From Desulfovibrio piger (GTDB taxonomy: Bacteria; Desulfobacterota; Desulfovibrionia; Desulfovibrionales; Desulfovibrionaceae), in NCBI RefSeq assembly GCF_012843875.1, contig NZ_JABAFY010000006.1, forward strand, positions 1 to 64,000: 64,000 nucleotides of DNA, given 5' to 3'. The position numbers and the translations under genes were made by a program. Positions 20,452-28,871 of this stretch are shown one piece after another (the first letter of the stretch is position 1; each line of letters begins with the position of its first letter). The notes below the pieces were generated by a model that ran no database searches, was not told where the DNA came from, and was given only the letters and a program-made list of their open reading frames with translations.

Positions 20452-21432
20452 ATGATCGAAGCATTTTCCGCCGTTGTTCCTGTGTTCCTGCTCATCGGTC
20501 TGGGCGTCTGCCTGGATCTTTTCCGGGCCCTGCCCGAGAACGCCAACCAGACCCTGAGCCTCTATGTCCTCAACGTGGCCCTGCCGCTGCTGCTGTTCCA
20601 GATCATGGCCACCGCGCCCCTGGAGAGTTTTGCGCATCCGCAGTTCTGGCTGGGCGTCATCGCCGCGCAGTTCCTCATCTACGGGGTCTGTTACGCGGCC
20701 GACCGCATCCTGGCCCGCCACGACAGCGCGGCGGCGACCGTGACGGCCCTGGGCGGCTGTTTCTGCAATGCCGCCTTCGTGGGCATCCCCGTCATCACCA
20801 GTGCCCTGCCGGGCAATGCCGAGGCCCTGTTCGTGGCCGGGCTGTTCACCATCACGCCCAATCTTCTGTTCGTGGTGGGGCAGGTGCAGCTGGCCGCGCA
20901 TGATCCTTCCCGCTCCATGCCGCAGGGGCGCAAGGCCGTGCTCTTGCATGTGCTGCGCTATTCGCTGCTGTACAATGCCGTGTTCTGGGGCATGGCGGGC
21001 GGCGTGCTGGTCTCGGCCCTGGGGCTGGGCCTGTGGGATCCGCTGAACAGGGCCGCCGAGCTGGTGGGCCATACGGCCGCCCCCTGTATGCTCGTGACCC
21101 TGGGCCTGACCCTGCGGGAGCGGCTGGCCGTGGTCCTGCGGCACGCGGGCGGCCATGCGCTGCTGCGCCAGACGGCCCTGCAGATCTGCAAGCTGGTGGT
21201 GCAGCCCCTGGTCTGCTGGGGCATCCTGGCCGCGCTGGGCGTGGAAGGCCTGTGGCTGGCCGTTTCGGTCATCATGGCCGCTTCCGGCTCCGCCCTGGTG
21301 GTCCCCGTGCTGGCGGACGTGCACCATGCCGGTCCTGAGGAGGCGACCCTGACGGCCCTGGTCTCCAATGGCCTGAGCCTGTTCTCGCTGAGTTTCTTCA
21401 TCTGGGTGATGCGTCTGCTGGGCCATATCTGA
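20452..21432 (+). CDS. AEC-family permease, first of two tandem copies
   Basis: A 326-residue integral membrane protein with about ten hydrophobic helices in the 5+5 pattern of the auxin efflux carrier/malate permease (AEC, BASS-like) family. Motifs include PVFLLIGLGV at the N-terminus, LYVLNVALPLLLF in helix 2 and CFCNAAFVGIPV in helix 4; the C-terminal half has APCMLVTLGLTLR and ALVSNGLSLFS. Substrates in bacteria are usually organic acids such as malate or malonate, but the specificity is not visible. The ATG at 20452 aligns with the second copy (both begin with M-x-x-F, then VPVFLLI or LPVFLLI). The longer frame has no good start. A terminator (21569-21592) follows. The two copies have the same helix plan but clearly diverged sequence. 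Confidence 0.8.
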   Translation: MIEAFSAVVPVFLLIGLGVCLDLFRALPENANQTLSLYVLNVALPLLLFQIMATAPLESFAHPQFWLGVIAAQFLIYGVCYAADRILARHDSAAATVTALGGCFCNAAFVGIPVITSALPGNAEALFVAGLFTITPNLLFVVGQVQLAAHDPSRSMPQGRKAVLLHVLRYSLLYNAVFWGMAGGVLVSALGLGLWDPLNRAAELVGHTAAPCMLVTLGLTLRERLAVVLRHAGGHALLRQTALQICKLVVQPLVCWGILAALGVEGLWLAVSVIMAASGSALVVPVLADVHHAGPEEATLTALVSNGLSLFSLSFFIWVMRLLGHI

Positions 21433-21568
21433 TGCGCCTGGACGGCCTTCCTGCCGTGCCGGTGTCCTGACTGGGGATGCAGGGGCGGCAGAGGGGCGCC
21501 CGCCGACGTGCGCCCTGCGGGGCCTTGTCCTGCAAAGCGCTCCACACTGCTGGATAAAATTCTATCGA

Positions 21569-21592
21569 AGCCCGGTCGATACCGGGCTTTTT
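21569..21592 (+). terminator. Intrinsic terminator after the first AEC permease
   Basis: AGCCCGGT and ACCGGGCT form an 8-bp stem with a CGAT loop, followed by TTTTC. Confidence 0.8.
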
Positions 21593-21599
21593 CAATAGG

Positions 21600-21627
21600 T
21601 TATATATTGTTTGGTTAAACAAACAAT
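21600..21627 (+). promoter_or_regulatory. -10-like box overlapped by a perfect inverted repeat upstream of the second AEC permease
   Basis: A TATATA/TTATAT box at 21600-21606 abuts ATTGTTTG-GTTAAA-CAAACAAT (21606-21627), an 8-bp perfect inverted repeat in an A+T-rich island. The placement suits a repressor operator for the downstream permease. No -35 box is clear. Confidence 0.5.
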
Positions 21628-21722
21628 TTTCTGGACAAGCGGAGGAAAGAGGCGCATCTTTCCCCTCACCGCAAGCGACATCCTCCGGGAGAGCCACACT
21701 ACGGTCCGCATGGAGGTGTCGT

Positions 21723-22697
21723 ATGGAAGCATTCTACGCTGTTCTTCCCGTCTTTCTGCTCATAGCCGTGGGGGCTGCGGTCCACATGACCGACGTGCTG
21801 CCGGAGAATACCGGCGCGGCCATGGGCCTTTATGTGCTCAAGCTGGCCCTGCCCGTGCTCATGCTGCATATCCTGTCCGGTGCGAGCCGTCTGGATCTGG
21901 CCCACGGCGGTTTCTGGCTGGGCGTCATCGGGGCGCAGATGCTGTGCTATCTGCTGGGCTACGCCGTGGACAGGCTTTTTTCCCGGCGGGGGACGGGCCC
22001 GGCCATCATCTCCGGCCTGGCCTGCAGCGCCAGCAACACGGCCTTCGTGGGCCTGCCCATCGTGGCCGGCCTGCTGCCGGGCAATCACGAAGCCATGGTG
22101 GTGGCCGGGCTGGCGGCCCTGACGCCCAATGTGGTGGTCATCATGGCCCAGATCCGCATGGACTGTCTGGCAGGTTCCGCGGCCTGGGGCGACGGCCGGG
22201 GCCGCATCTGGAAGCTGCTGCGTTTGTTCCTGCTGGGCAACCCCCTGCTGCTGGCCACGCTGGCGGGCCTTGCCCTGGCCTGCTCGGGGCTGGGGCTGTG
22301 GCAGCCGCTGGATCACGCCGCGGCGCTCATCGGCAGTACGGCCGCGCCCTGCATGCTGCTGGCCCTGGGCTTCGACCTGCGCCAGAAGCTGGTGCTGGCC
22401 CTGCGCCGCAACGGCGGGCATACGGTTATCCGGCAGGCCTGGCTCCTGCTGTGCAAGCTGGGCATCCATCCCCTGATTTGCTGGGGCATCATGCATCTGG
22501 CGGGCCTGCCGTCGCTCTGGCTGGGCGTGGGCGTGCTCATGTCCGCCACCGGCACGGCCCTGGTGGCCTCGGTGCTGGCCGAGGTCTACAGCGCCGTGCC
22601 CGAAGAGGCGGCCCTGACCGCCGTACTGAGCAATGCCGCCAGCATGGTCAGCCTGATGCTGTTCATCTTTCTGCTGCAGGGGGCGGGCTGTCTGTAG
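21723..22697 (+). CDS. AEC-family permease, second copy
   Basis: A 324-residue membrane protein with about ten helices, built like its upstream neighbour: LPVFLLIAVGAAVHMTDVL, LYVLKLALPVLML, CSASNTAFVGLPIVAGLLPG and STAAPCMLLALGFDL. The AEC family exports or imports small organic anions; the substrate is unknown. The ATG follows GGAGGTGTCGT, a strong ribosome binding site. It has its own promoter region with a palindromic operator candidate, so the tandem pair is probably regulated separately. It converges with the BPL_N-type gene on the other strand. Confidence 0.8.
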   Translation: MEAFYAVLPVFLLIAVGAAVHMTDVLPENTGAAMGLYVLKLALPVLMLHILSGASRLDLAHGGFWLGVIGAQMLCYLLGYAVDRLFSRRGTGPAIISGLACSASNTAFVGLPIVAGLLPGNHEAMVVAGLAALTPNVVVIMAQIRMDCLAGSAAWGDGRGRIWKLLRLFLLGNPLLLATLAGLALACSGLGLWQPLDHAAALIGSTAAPCMLLALGFDLRQKLVLALRRNGGHTVIRQAWLLLCKLGIHPLICWGIMHLAGLPSLWLGVGVLMSATGTALVASVLAEVYSAVPEEAALTAVLSNAASMVSLMLFIFLLQGAGCL

Positions 22698-22790
22698 GGA
22701 AGAGGATCAGGAAGCGAAGATGTGAGATCGCCGTCTGCACGGCAGAGAGCACGTCCGCTGATGGTGCGGACAAGGAGGCCCCTGGCCGGC

Positions 22791-24290
22791 TCAGTCGTCC
22801 AGCGCGGCGCAGGCATCTTCCTGCTGGCCGCGGTAGAGCAGCTCGTCGGTCATCTCCAGCAGTTCGCCCACGATGCCGCCCCCGGTCATGGGATGCCCGA
22901 ACAGGGCCTCGCGCTGGTTGGTGAGGCCGCGCCGGTCCACGGCGTCGGGCATGGTGGGGGAGAGGGTCTCGCGCAGGCGGCAGGCCAGCAGATAGCCCTC
23001 GGCGCCGGGCAGGAAGATGTCCGTGAGGGCCGCGAAGCGGGCGCGCATGCCGTCCCAGGCGGCCAGGGTGTCCTGGCCGGGACGCAGGCCGCAGAGCACG
23101 CGCAGGGACGAATACAGGTTGTTGCAGACCGCGCCGGGCAAGCCGGGGCGCCAGCCCCAGAGCCAGGGGGTGCGCTCGAAAAAGAGGTTGTGCTCCACGC
23201 CCAGATCCAGCAGCTCGCGCATGCCGTGCAGCAGGGTGCGCAGGGGGGCCGTCTGCGGCGTGTCGGGCCAGCGGAACGCGGCCTTGCGGTGCAGGTCCCA
23301 GGCGGGCACCAGCTCGCGCTGCGGCGCAAGACCGGCCAGCACGCGCAGCAGATGGGCCAGCCAGGCATTGGCATCGGGGCTGTCCGGGGTCTCCAGATGG
23401 GAATAGCTGAGGACGTAGCGGCCTTGGCCGTAATTGCCCGCCACCATCAGGGGCTGGCCGTCGAGGAAGTCCGCCGAGACGTTGACCCCGTACAGGTCCT
23501 TCCAGGCTTCGAAGACAGGGGCCGGGATGCGGCTCAGGGGCAGGTCGGCCAGCCAGAAGTCCGTATCCGGCTGACGGTAGGAGGCCAGGATGCTGACCCG
23601 TTCGTCGGCTTCCGGGGCGAAGCGGCCGGGCCACCAGACGGGCAGGGACGGCACGTGGCCATCATCCCGGGGCGGGCGGCAGTTGCCGCAATGGCGGCAG
23701 TCGTCGTCATGGCCGTGGGCGCAGCCGCGCCAGTGCGGCGGCACCAGGGCGCACGCCTCGTCGCCCAGCGGCGGGCGCAGCGGATCGGGAGCAGCCCCGT
23801 CCGGGAAGGCTTTGGGAAAATCCGGCCGCACGGCGGGCAGGTCGCGTGCCATGCAGGAGCGCACCCGCATGTGGGCATGGCCGGAGATGAGATGGTGCAG
23901 ACGCTCGGGATAGGGCGCGCGGCCCCAGGGGCAGAGCCCCAGCCCGTCCTGGCTGCGGTGCTGGCTCAGGGCCAGTCCGGCGCCGCCGCAAAAGCCCAGG
24001 TAACGGCCGCCTTCGGCCAGATAGTCGCGCACGGCCTGCCGCCCCTTCTCGCCCAGGGCCCGCGCCTTGAGCCGGGCGTTGCCGCCGGGGACCAGCAGGA
24101 GCGGGGCCGCTCCCCTTTCCTTGCCGGGCGTGCCCTGCGGGCATGGCTTGCGAAAAAGCGCGCCATTGGCTATGTCTTGTCCCTTGACCAGACGACAGGG
24201 CAGTCCCAGCGCGCACAGGGCGCGCCAGACCATAAGGCCCCAGATATGGGACGCGTCCCAAAGAATACATACAGGGTTGGCGGCACACAT
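22791..24290 (-). CDS. BPL_N (biotin-protein-ligase N-terminal-like) domain protein
   Basis: A 499-residue protein whose first 200 residues resemble the class I glutamine-amidotransferase-like fold called BPL_N: ILWDASHIWG strand, LLLVPGG, then YLGFCGGAGLAL with Cys101 at the nucleophile elbow. The rest has a Cys/His-rich insertion (CAHGHDDDCRHCGNC) and a long helical C-terminal half with no signature I recognise. Genes of this type are found in Desulfovibrio relatives, but the function is not established. No biotin ligase catalytic domain is present. It starts only 38 bases from valS on the other strand, so promoters must overlap the genes. The ribosome binding site at the chosen ATG is poor, and a start at a later Met is possible. 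Confidence 0.6.
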   Translation of the reverse strand: MCAANPVCILWDASHIWGLMVWRALCALGLPCRLVKGQDIANGALFRKPCPQGTPGKERGAAPLLLVPGGNARLKARALGEKGRQAVRDYLAEGGRYLGFCGGAGLALSQHRSQDGLGLCPWGRAPYPERLHHLISGHAHMRVRSCMARDLPAVRPDFPKAFPDGAAPDPLRPPLGDEACALVPPHWRGCAHGHDDDCRHCGNCRPPRDDGHVPSLPVWWPGRFAPEADERVSILASYRQPDTDFWLADLPLSRIPAPVFEAWKDLYGVNVSADFLDGQPLMVAGNYGQGRYVLSYSHLETPDSPDANAWLAHLLRVLAGLAPQRELVPAWDLHRKAAFRWPDTPQTAPLRTLLHGMRELLDLGVEHNLFFERTPWLWGWRPGLPGAVCNNLYSSLRVLCGLRPGQDTLAAWDGMRARFAALTDIFLPGAEGYLLACRLRETLSPTMPDAVDRRGLTNQREALFGHPMTGGGIVGELLEMTDELLYRGQQEDACAALDD

Positions 24291-24328
24291 AACAGCGTAC
24301 TATGGCCGCCTTTCATGGAGAAAGCAAG

Positions 24329-26989
24329 ATGGCGGATACCCTCCCCAAGGGCTACGAGCCCCATGACGTGGAAGCGCGCTGGCGCGACCACTGGCAGGAC
24401 AACAGGACCTTCACACCCGACCCGGATGCCCAGGGCGAACCCTTTTCCATCGTGATCCCGCCGCCGAACGTTACCGGCGCCCTGCACATCGGGCATGCCC
24501 TGAACCAGACCCTCATCGACGTGCTGTGCCGTCATGCCCGCCAGAAGGGCAAGAACGTGCTGTGGGTGCCCGGCACCGACCACGCCGGCATCGCCACCCA
24601 GAACGTGGTGGAGCGCGCTCTGGCCAAGGAAGGCAAGACCCGTCAGGACCTGGGCCGCGAAGCCTTCATCGAGCGCGTGTGGCAGTGGCGCGAAGACTAC
24701 GGTCACCGCATCCTCAACCAGATCCGCGCCCTGGGCGCTTCCGTGGACTGGACGCGCCTGCGCTTCACCATGGACGAAGGCCTGTCCGCCGCCGTGCGCA
24801 AGGTCTTCGTGCAGCTCTACAACGAAGGCCTGATCTACAAGGGCGACTACATCATCAACTGGTGCTCGCGCTGCCATACGGCCCTGGCCGATGACGAAGT
24901 GGAACACGAGGCCCACAAGGGCAAGCTGTGGAAGATCCGTTACCACCTGGCCGACGGCTCCGGCAGCATCACCATCGCCACCACCCGTCCCGAGACCATC
25001 CCCGGCGACACCGCCATCTGCGTGCATCCCGAGGACGAGCGCTACCAGCATCTGGTGGGCAAGACGGCCATCGTGCCCGTGCTGGGCCGCGAGATCCCCA
25101 TCATCGCCGACAGCTACGTGGATCGCGAGTTCGGTACCGGCGCCCTCAAGGTGACCCCCTGCCACGACCACAACGACTGGGCCCTGGGCAAGAAGCACGA
25201 TCTGGAATTCCTGCAGGTCATCGACGAAGACGGCATCATGAAGGCCGAGTCCGGCCCCTACGCCGGTCTGAAGAAGGAAGACTGCCGCACGAAGATCGTG
25301 GCCGACATCGAAGCCGCCGGCGACCTGCTGGCCGTGGAAGACCTGGACAACTCCGTGGGCCACTGCTACCGCTGCCACACCGTGGTGGAACCGCATGTGT
25401 CCACGCAGTGGTTCGTGGCCACCACCAAGATGGCTCCCGCCGCCCGCAAGGCCGTGCCCGAACTGACCCGCATCCTGCCGGAATCCTGGGCCAAGACCTA
25501 CTATCACTGGCTGGACAACATCCGCGACTGGTGCATCAGTCGCCAGATCTGGTGGGGCCATCGCATCCCCGCCTGGACCTGCGCGCAGTGCGGCGAGCTC
25601 ATCGTGGCCGAGCACGACCCCAGCTCCTGCCCCAAGTGCGGCTGCACTGACCTGAAGCAGGACGAGGACGTGCTGGATACCTGGTTCTCCTCGGCCCTGT
25701 GGCCCTTCTCCACCATGGGCTGGCCCGAGCAGACCAAGGATCTGGCCACCTGGTACCCCACCAGCGTGCTGGTGACCGGTTTCGACATCATCTTCTTCTG
25801 GGTGGCCCGCATGATGATGATGGGCCAGCACTTCATGGGCCAGGTGCCCTTCCACGACGTGTACCTGCACGCCCTGGTGCGTGACGAGACCGGCCGCAAG
25901 ATGTCCAAGTCCACGGGCAACGTCATCGACCCGCTGGAGATGATCGACAAGTACGGCTGCGACTCCCTGCGCTTCACCCTGACGGCCTTTGCCGCCATGG
26001 GCCGCGACATCCGCCTGTCCGAAGCCCGCATCGAAGGCTACCGCCACTTCGTCAACAAGCTGTGGAACGCCGCCCGCTTCGCCCTCATGAACCTGCCCGA
26101 GACCGCGCCCGCCCCGGTGGCCCTGGAAAGCGTGGAAGGCCTGCACCACCAGTGGATCCTGCACCGTCTGGAGCAGGTCAAGCAGGACATGGACAAGGCG
26201 CTGGAAGAGTACCGCTTCAACGACGCCGCCCAGCTGGGCTACAAGTTCCTGTGGAACGAGTTCTGCGACTGGTATCTGGAACTCATCAAGCCCGACATGC
26301 AGGACGAGGCCCGCAAGCCCGTGGCCCAGTATGTGCTGTGGGTGGTGCTGCGCGAGCTGCTGCTCCTGCTGCATCCCATCATCCCCTTCGTCACGGCCGA
26401 GATCTGGAACGCCCTGCCCGTGCCCGCCGGCGAGCAGCCCACGGACATCGCCCTGGAGCTCTATCCCGCCGCCCGTCCCGGCTGCCTGCATGAAGCCGAG
26501 GCCGCCCGCATGGAACTGGTGCAGGGCATCATCGTGGCCGTGCGCACCATCAAGGCCGAGCTGAACATCAGCCCCAGCCACAAGGTGAGCCTGATGCTGC
26601 ATCCTGTGGACGAGGCCCAGGCCGCCCTGCTGGAAAGCTGCCGCCAGATGATGACCACCCTGGCCCGCCTGGAAGACCTGCAGATCGGTGCCGACCTGCA
26701 CGCTCCCAAGGCTTCCGCCTCCTCCGTGGTGGGCGGCTGCCAGGTCATCGTGCCCCTCAAGGGCGCCGTGGACCTGGCCGGCGAACTGGCCCGTCTGGAC
26801 AAGGAGATGGCCAAACTGGAAAAGGATCTGGTGGGCGTGCAGAGCAAGCTGCACAACGAAAGTTTCGTGAGCCGCGCTCCCGCCCAGGTTGTGGAACGCG
26901 AACGCGCCCGTGCCGAACAGCTGCTGGATGCCAAGGCCAAGATGCAGGCCCTGCGCCAGCGCTTCAGCGAAGCCCTCAACGAGGAATAA
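24329..26989 (+). CDS. valS: Valyl-tRNA synthetase
   Basis: Charges tRNA(Val) with valine. The 886-residue class I enzyme has HIGH (GALHIGHALNQ, near residue 45), the CP1 editing domain with TTRPETIPGDTAICVHPED, a KMSKS loop (GRKMSKSTGNV), the anticodon-binding helical domain and a C-terminal coiled coil (about residues 820-886) typical of ValRS. Length and order match the family. The ATG at 24329 follows GGAGAAAGCAAG; an in-frame Met nine codons upstream has no such site. The next gene starts 11 bases after the stop and is probably cotranscribed. Identity is secure. Confidence 0.97.
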   Translation: MADTLPKGYEPHDVEARWRDHWQDNRTFTPDPDAQGEPFSIVIPPPNVTGALHIGHALNQTLIDVLCRHARQKGKNVLWVPGTDHAGIATQNVVERALAKEGKTRQDLGREAFIERVWQWREDYGHRILNQIRALGASVDWTRLRFTMDEGLSAAVRKVFVQLYNEGLIYKGDYIINWCSRCHTALADDEVEHEAHKGKLWKIRYHLADGSGSITIATTRPETIPGDTAICVHPEDERYQHLVGKTAIVPVLGREIPIIADSYVDREFGTGALKVTPCHDHNDWALGKKHDLEFLQVIDEDGIMKAESGPYAGLKKEDCRTKIVADIEAAGDLLAVEDLDNSVGHCYRCHTVVEPHVSTQWFVATTKMAPAARKAVPELTRILPESWAKTYYHWLDNIRDWCISRQIWWGHRIPAWTCAQCGELIVAEHDPSSCPKCGCTDLKQDEDVLDTWFSSALWPFSTMGWPEQTKDLATWYPTSVLVTGFDIIFFWVARMMMMGQHFMGQVPFHDVYLHALVRDETGRKMSKSTGNVIDPLEMIDKYGCDSLRFTLTAFAAMGRDIRLSEARIEGYRHFVNKLWNAARFALMNLPETAPAPVALESVEGLHHQWILHRLEQVKQDMDKALEEYRFNDAAQLGYKFLWNEFCDWYLELIKPDMQDEARKPVAQYVLWVVLRELLLLLHPIIPFVTAEIWNALPVPAGEQPTDIALELYPAARPGCLHEAEAARMELVQGIIVAVRTIKAELNISPSHKVSLMLHPVDEAQAALLESCRQMMTTLARLEDLQIGADLHAPKASASSVVGGCQVIVPLKGAVDLAGELARLDKEMAKLEKDLVGVQSKLHNESFVSRAPAQVVERERARAEQLLDAKAKMQALRQRFSEALNEE

Positions 26990-27000
26990 GGAACAACGTC

Positions 27001-27924
27001 ATGAAGATGTCCGCCGTTGCCACGCCCCCCATGCTCTGCGCTTCCGGGCGCGGAGCGGTGGGCGTCGTGCCCGGCGCGGTCGTCGCCTCCGGTCTTTCGG
27101 GCCGGAGGCCGGCGGCCGCGCCGCTGTTTTGCCTGCTGCTCCTGCTGGTGTTCTGCCTGTCCGCTCTGCCGGCCCGTGCCCATGTGGTGGACGGGCTGGC
27201 CCCCCTGCTGGACAGTGATGCCATCGTGAACAGCATCCAGGATATCGGCCTGCTCAAGAAGGCCGGTTTCATCTATCAGCCCGACCTGACCATCACGGGC
27301 GAGATGTGCCCCGTGGACGGCAGCCAGGACCAGCTGGCCGTGCTCAGCGGCATGCTGGCCGCTGACAGGATGTATGCCTTCTATTTCGGCGATGTGTCCG
27401 ACGCGGCCAAGAAGAACGAGCTGCTCCAGCAGCTGGTGGGCAAGCCCCTGCCCACGCTGAACAGCAAGGACATGGCCCGCATCCGCAAGGCCCCGCACAG
27501 TCAGGAGTCCGCGAACATTCTGGCGCGCTTCCGCCAGCAGGAGCTTTCCCGCCTGCTGGAGGCCGCCCGTCAGGACGACCAGCTGCTGCGCCTGCTGGGG
27601 GCGCATCTGTACGGCCTTTATCTGGAGCGCCTGTACATGGCCTCGGTCATGGTGCTGGCCGCTGCGGAAAGCGACACGCTGGAGCCGCTCTATCAGGTGC
27701 ATACCGGTCTGGCCACCCGGCACGGCAAGGCCCTGGAGATCCTTGGCAAGAAGGGCTTGCTGGGCCTGGAAGACTGCGAGGCCCGCGCGGCTCTGGTCAA
27801 GAAGCTGCAAGGCCTGCTGACCGCCAACAAGGGGCAGCCTACGCTGGAAGGCCTGCGCGAGATCGTCTCGCTGGTACAGGAGGAGCGTGCGTTCTTCCTG
27901 ACGCCCTGCCCGCTGCCGCAATAA
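27001..27924 (+). CDS. Exported protein of unknown function, cotranscribed with valS
   Basis: A 307-residue protein I do not recognise. The N-terminus has a hydrophobic signal-like core (LFCLLLLLVFCLSALPARAH) preceded by an unusually long n-region of about 40 residues, so it should be secreted to the periplasm. The mature part is mainly helical with no repeats, and two cysteines (MCPVDG, DCEAR) plus a third near the C-terminus could be oxidised. The ATG has a good ribosome binding site (AAGGAACAACGTC) 11 bases from the valS stop. A Met inside the long leader could also serve. The downstream 3'-end element closes the two-gene unit. Confidence 0.65.
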   Translation: MKMSAVATPPMLCASGRGAVGVVPGAVVASGLSGRRPAAAPLFCLLLLLVFCLSALPARAHVVDGLAPLLDSDAIVNSIQDIGLLKKAGFIYQPDLTITGEMCPVDGSQDQLAVLSGMLAADRMYAFYFGDVSDAAKKNELLQQLVGKPLPTLNSKDMARIRKAPHSQESANILARFRQQELSRLLEAARQDDQLLRLLGAHLYGLYLERLYMASVMVLAAAESDTLEPLYQVHTGLATRHGKALEILGKKGLLGLEDCEARAALVKKLQGLLTANKGQPTLEGLREIVSLVQEERAFFLTPCPLPQ

Positions 27925-27933
27925 GAATGTTTT

Positions 27934-28083
27934 GTGAGGGGGGAGAAGGAAACCTTTTTGGAAAAAGGTTCTCCTTCTCCCCCCTCACGCTCCCCCCACA
28001 TCCTTCCAAAAACTTTTATCATGGGCCTGAGTGGCCCTGTGAAGCAGCGAGAGCGCCTTTCCCTGAGGGGAGGGCGCTCTCGC
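27934..28083 (+). repeat. Dispersed 3'-end element behind the valS operon
   Basis: Hairpin A is 55 bases with about 26-bp arms (27934-27988), nine bases after the stop codon. The tail GCTCCCCCCACATCCTTCC then AAAAACTTTTATCA follows (27989-28021), then hairpin B (GCGAGAGCGCC / GGCGCTCTCGC, 28047-28083). This is the only complete plus-strand copy and it follows a plus-strand gene. Confidence 0.8.
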
Positions 28084-28192
28084 CGCTTCTGGCGTCAGGA
28101 AGGGCGTAGGGCGTCAGGAAGGGGGGGAGGGGAGGCGGGATGGACTGGGGAAGGGGGGCCGGTGTTCGATGCCGCCCGTGCTGGTCATAAAA

Positions 28193-28223
28193 AAGCGCTC
28201 CGTCCTTCAAGGATGGAGCGCTT
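28193..28223 (-). terminator. Intrinsic terminator of the small lipoprotein gene
   Basis: On the minus strand AAAGCGCTCCATCCTT pairs with AAGGACGGAGCGCTTT (one mismatch) and runs into TTTTTT. It lies about 90 bases after the stop. Confidence 0.75.
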
Positions 28224-28312
28224 TGGCTGTTTGCATTTGAGGCACAAAGGAAGTCCGCCAGGCCTGTGACGGCATGGGATCTTGGGCAGGGCCGCCCCGG
28301 TACGGGGACAGG

Positions 28313-28732
28313 CTATTTCTTGTCCGGGTCTTCCGTTTCGGCCTTGCTCACCCAGTCCACCAGACGGGCCATGCGGGCCAGGCTGTAATGGCCGGGTTCG
28401 GGCTGCTGGCCGATCTCCTGCAGGGTGCCGTTGAGGCGGTAGATGCGCCAGTCCCCGGCAGGCAGGGCGCCGTTGTCCATGGCGGTCTTCAGGCCGGCAC
28501 GGGCTTCTTCGGGCGAGCAGAACAGGGGGAAGTCCTGCACGGCCGGGTCGAGGACGACCATGGAGCCGCCCGCGATGTCGATGATGTAATTGCCGGGAGC
28601 CACGGTGTAGACGTCCTGGCAGTCACGATCGGGCGGCAGGGGGGCCGTATTGGGGCCTGTGGTGGCACAGCCGCCCAGCATCAGAAGAGACCCAAGCAGG
28701 GCGGGGGCAAGGATCACGGGGAAACGTTTCAT
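28313..28732 (-). CDS. Small predicted lipoprotein of unknown function
   Basis: A 139-residue protein with a clear type II signal peptide (LLGSLLMLGGC, lipid-anchored Cys at about 22). No family signature is recognised. The mature domain contains two further cysteines (DRDCQDVY, PLFCSPEE) that could form a disulfide, and a mix of strand and helix. The ATG follows AGGAGAATGAC. It lies downstream of htpX on the same strand, separated by a hairpin that may terminate the htpX transcript. Localisation (inner or outer membrane) is not clear: the residues after Cys are A-T-T, with no Asp+2 retention signal, which favours the outer membrane. Confidence 0.65.
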   Translation of the reverse strand: MKRFPVILAPALLGSLLMLGGCATTGPNTAPLPPDRDCQDVYTVAPGNYIIDIAGGSMVVLDPAVQDFPLFCSPEEARAGLKTAMDNGALPAGDWRIYRLNGTLQEIGQQPEPGHYSLARMARLVDWVSKAETEDPDKK

Positions 28733-28782
28733 GTCATTCTCCTGCCGGGCGTACCGGCATCAGATTCGCCCCCGGGCACGAC

Positions 28783-28834
28783 AAAAGCGGGCAGGTGGCG
28801 TCATTGCTGACTACACACCAAGCCCGCTTTTTTG
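28783..28834 (-). terminator. Terminator-like hairpin between htpX and the lipoprotein gene
   Basis: AAAAGCGGGC (28783-28792) pairs with GCCCGCTTTT (28822-28831) across a loop of about 29 bases. T-runs occur on both sides, so it could act in either direction. Confidence 0.5.
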
Positions 28835-28871
28835 TCAAAAGGTTCGTATGCCGGAGGGGCGGGGATGGCCG

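Larger units (their letters stand above)
27925..28312. other. Intergenic region with convergent 3' ends
   Basis: About 390 bases between the valS unit and a minus-strand lipoprotein gene. It holds the dispersed 3'-end element, its second hairpin and the terminator of the lipoprotein gene. No gene was seen. Confidence 0.6.
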
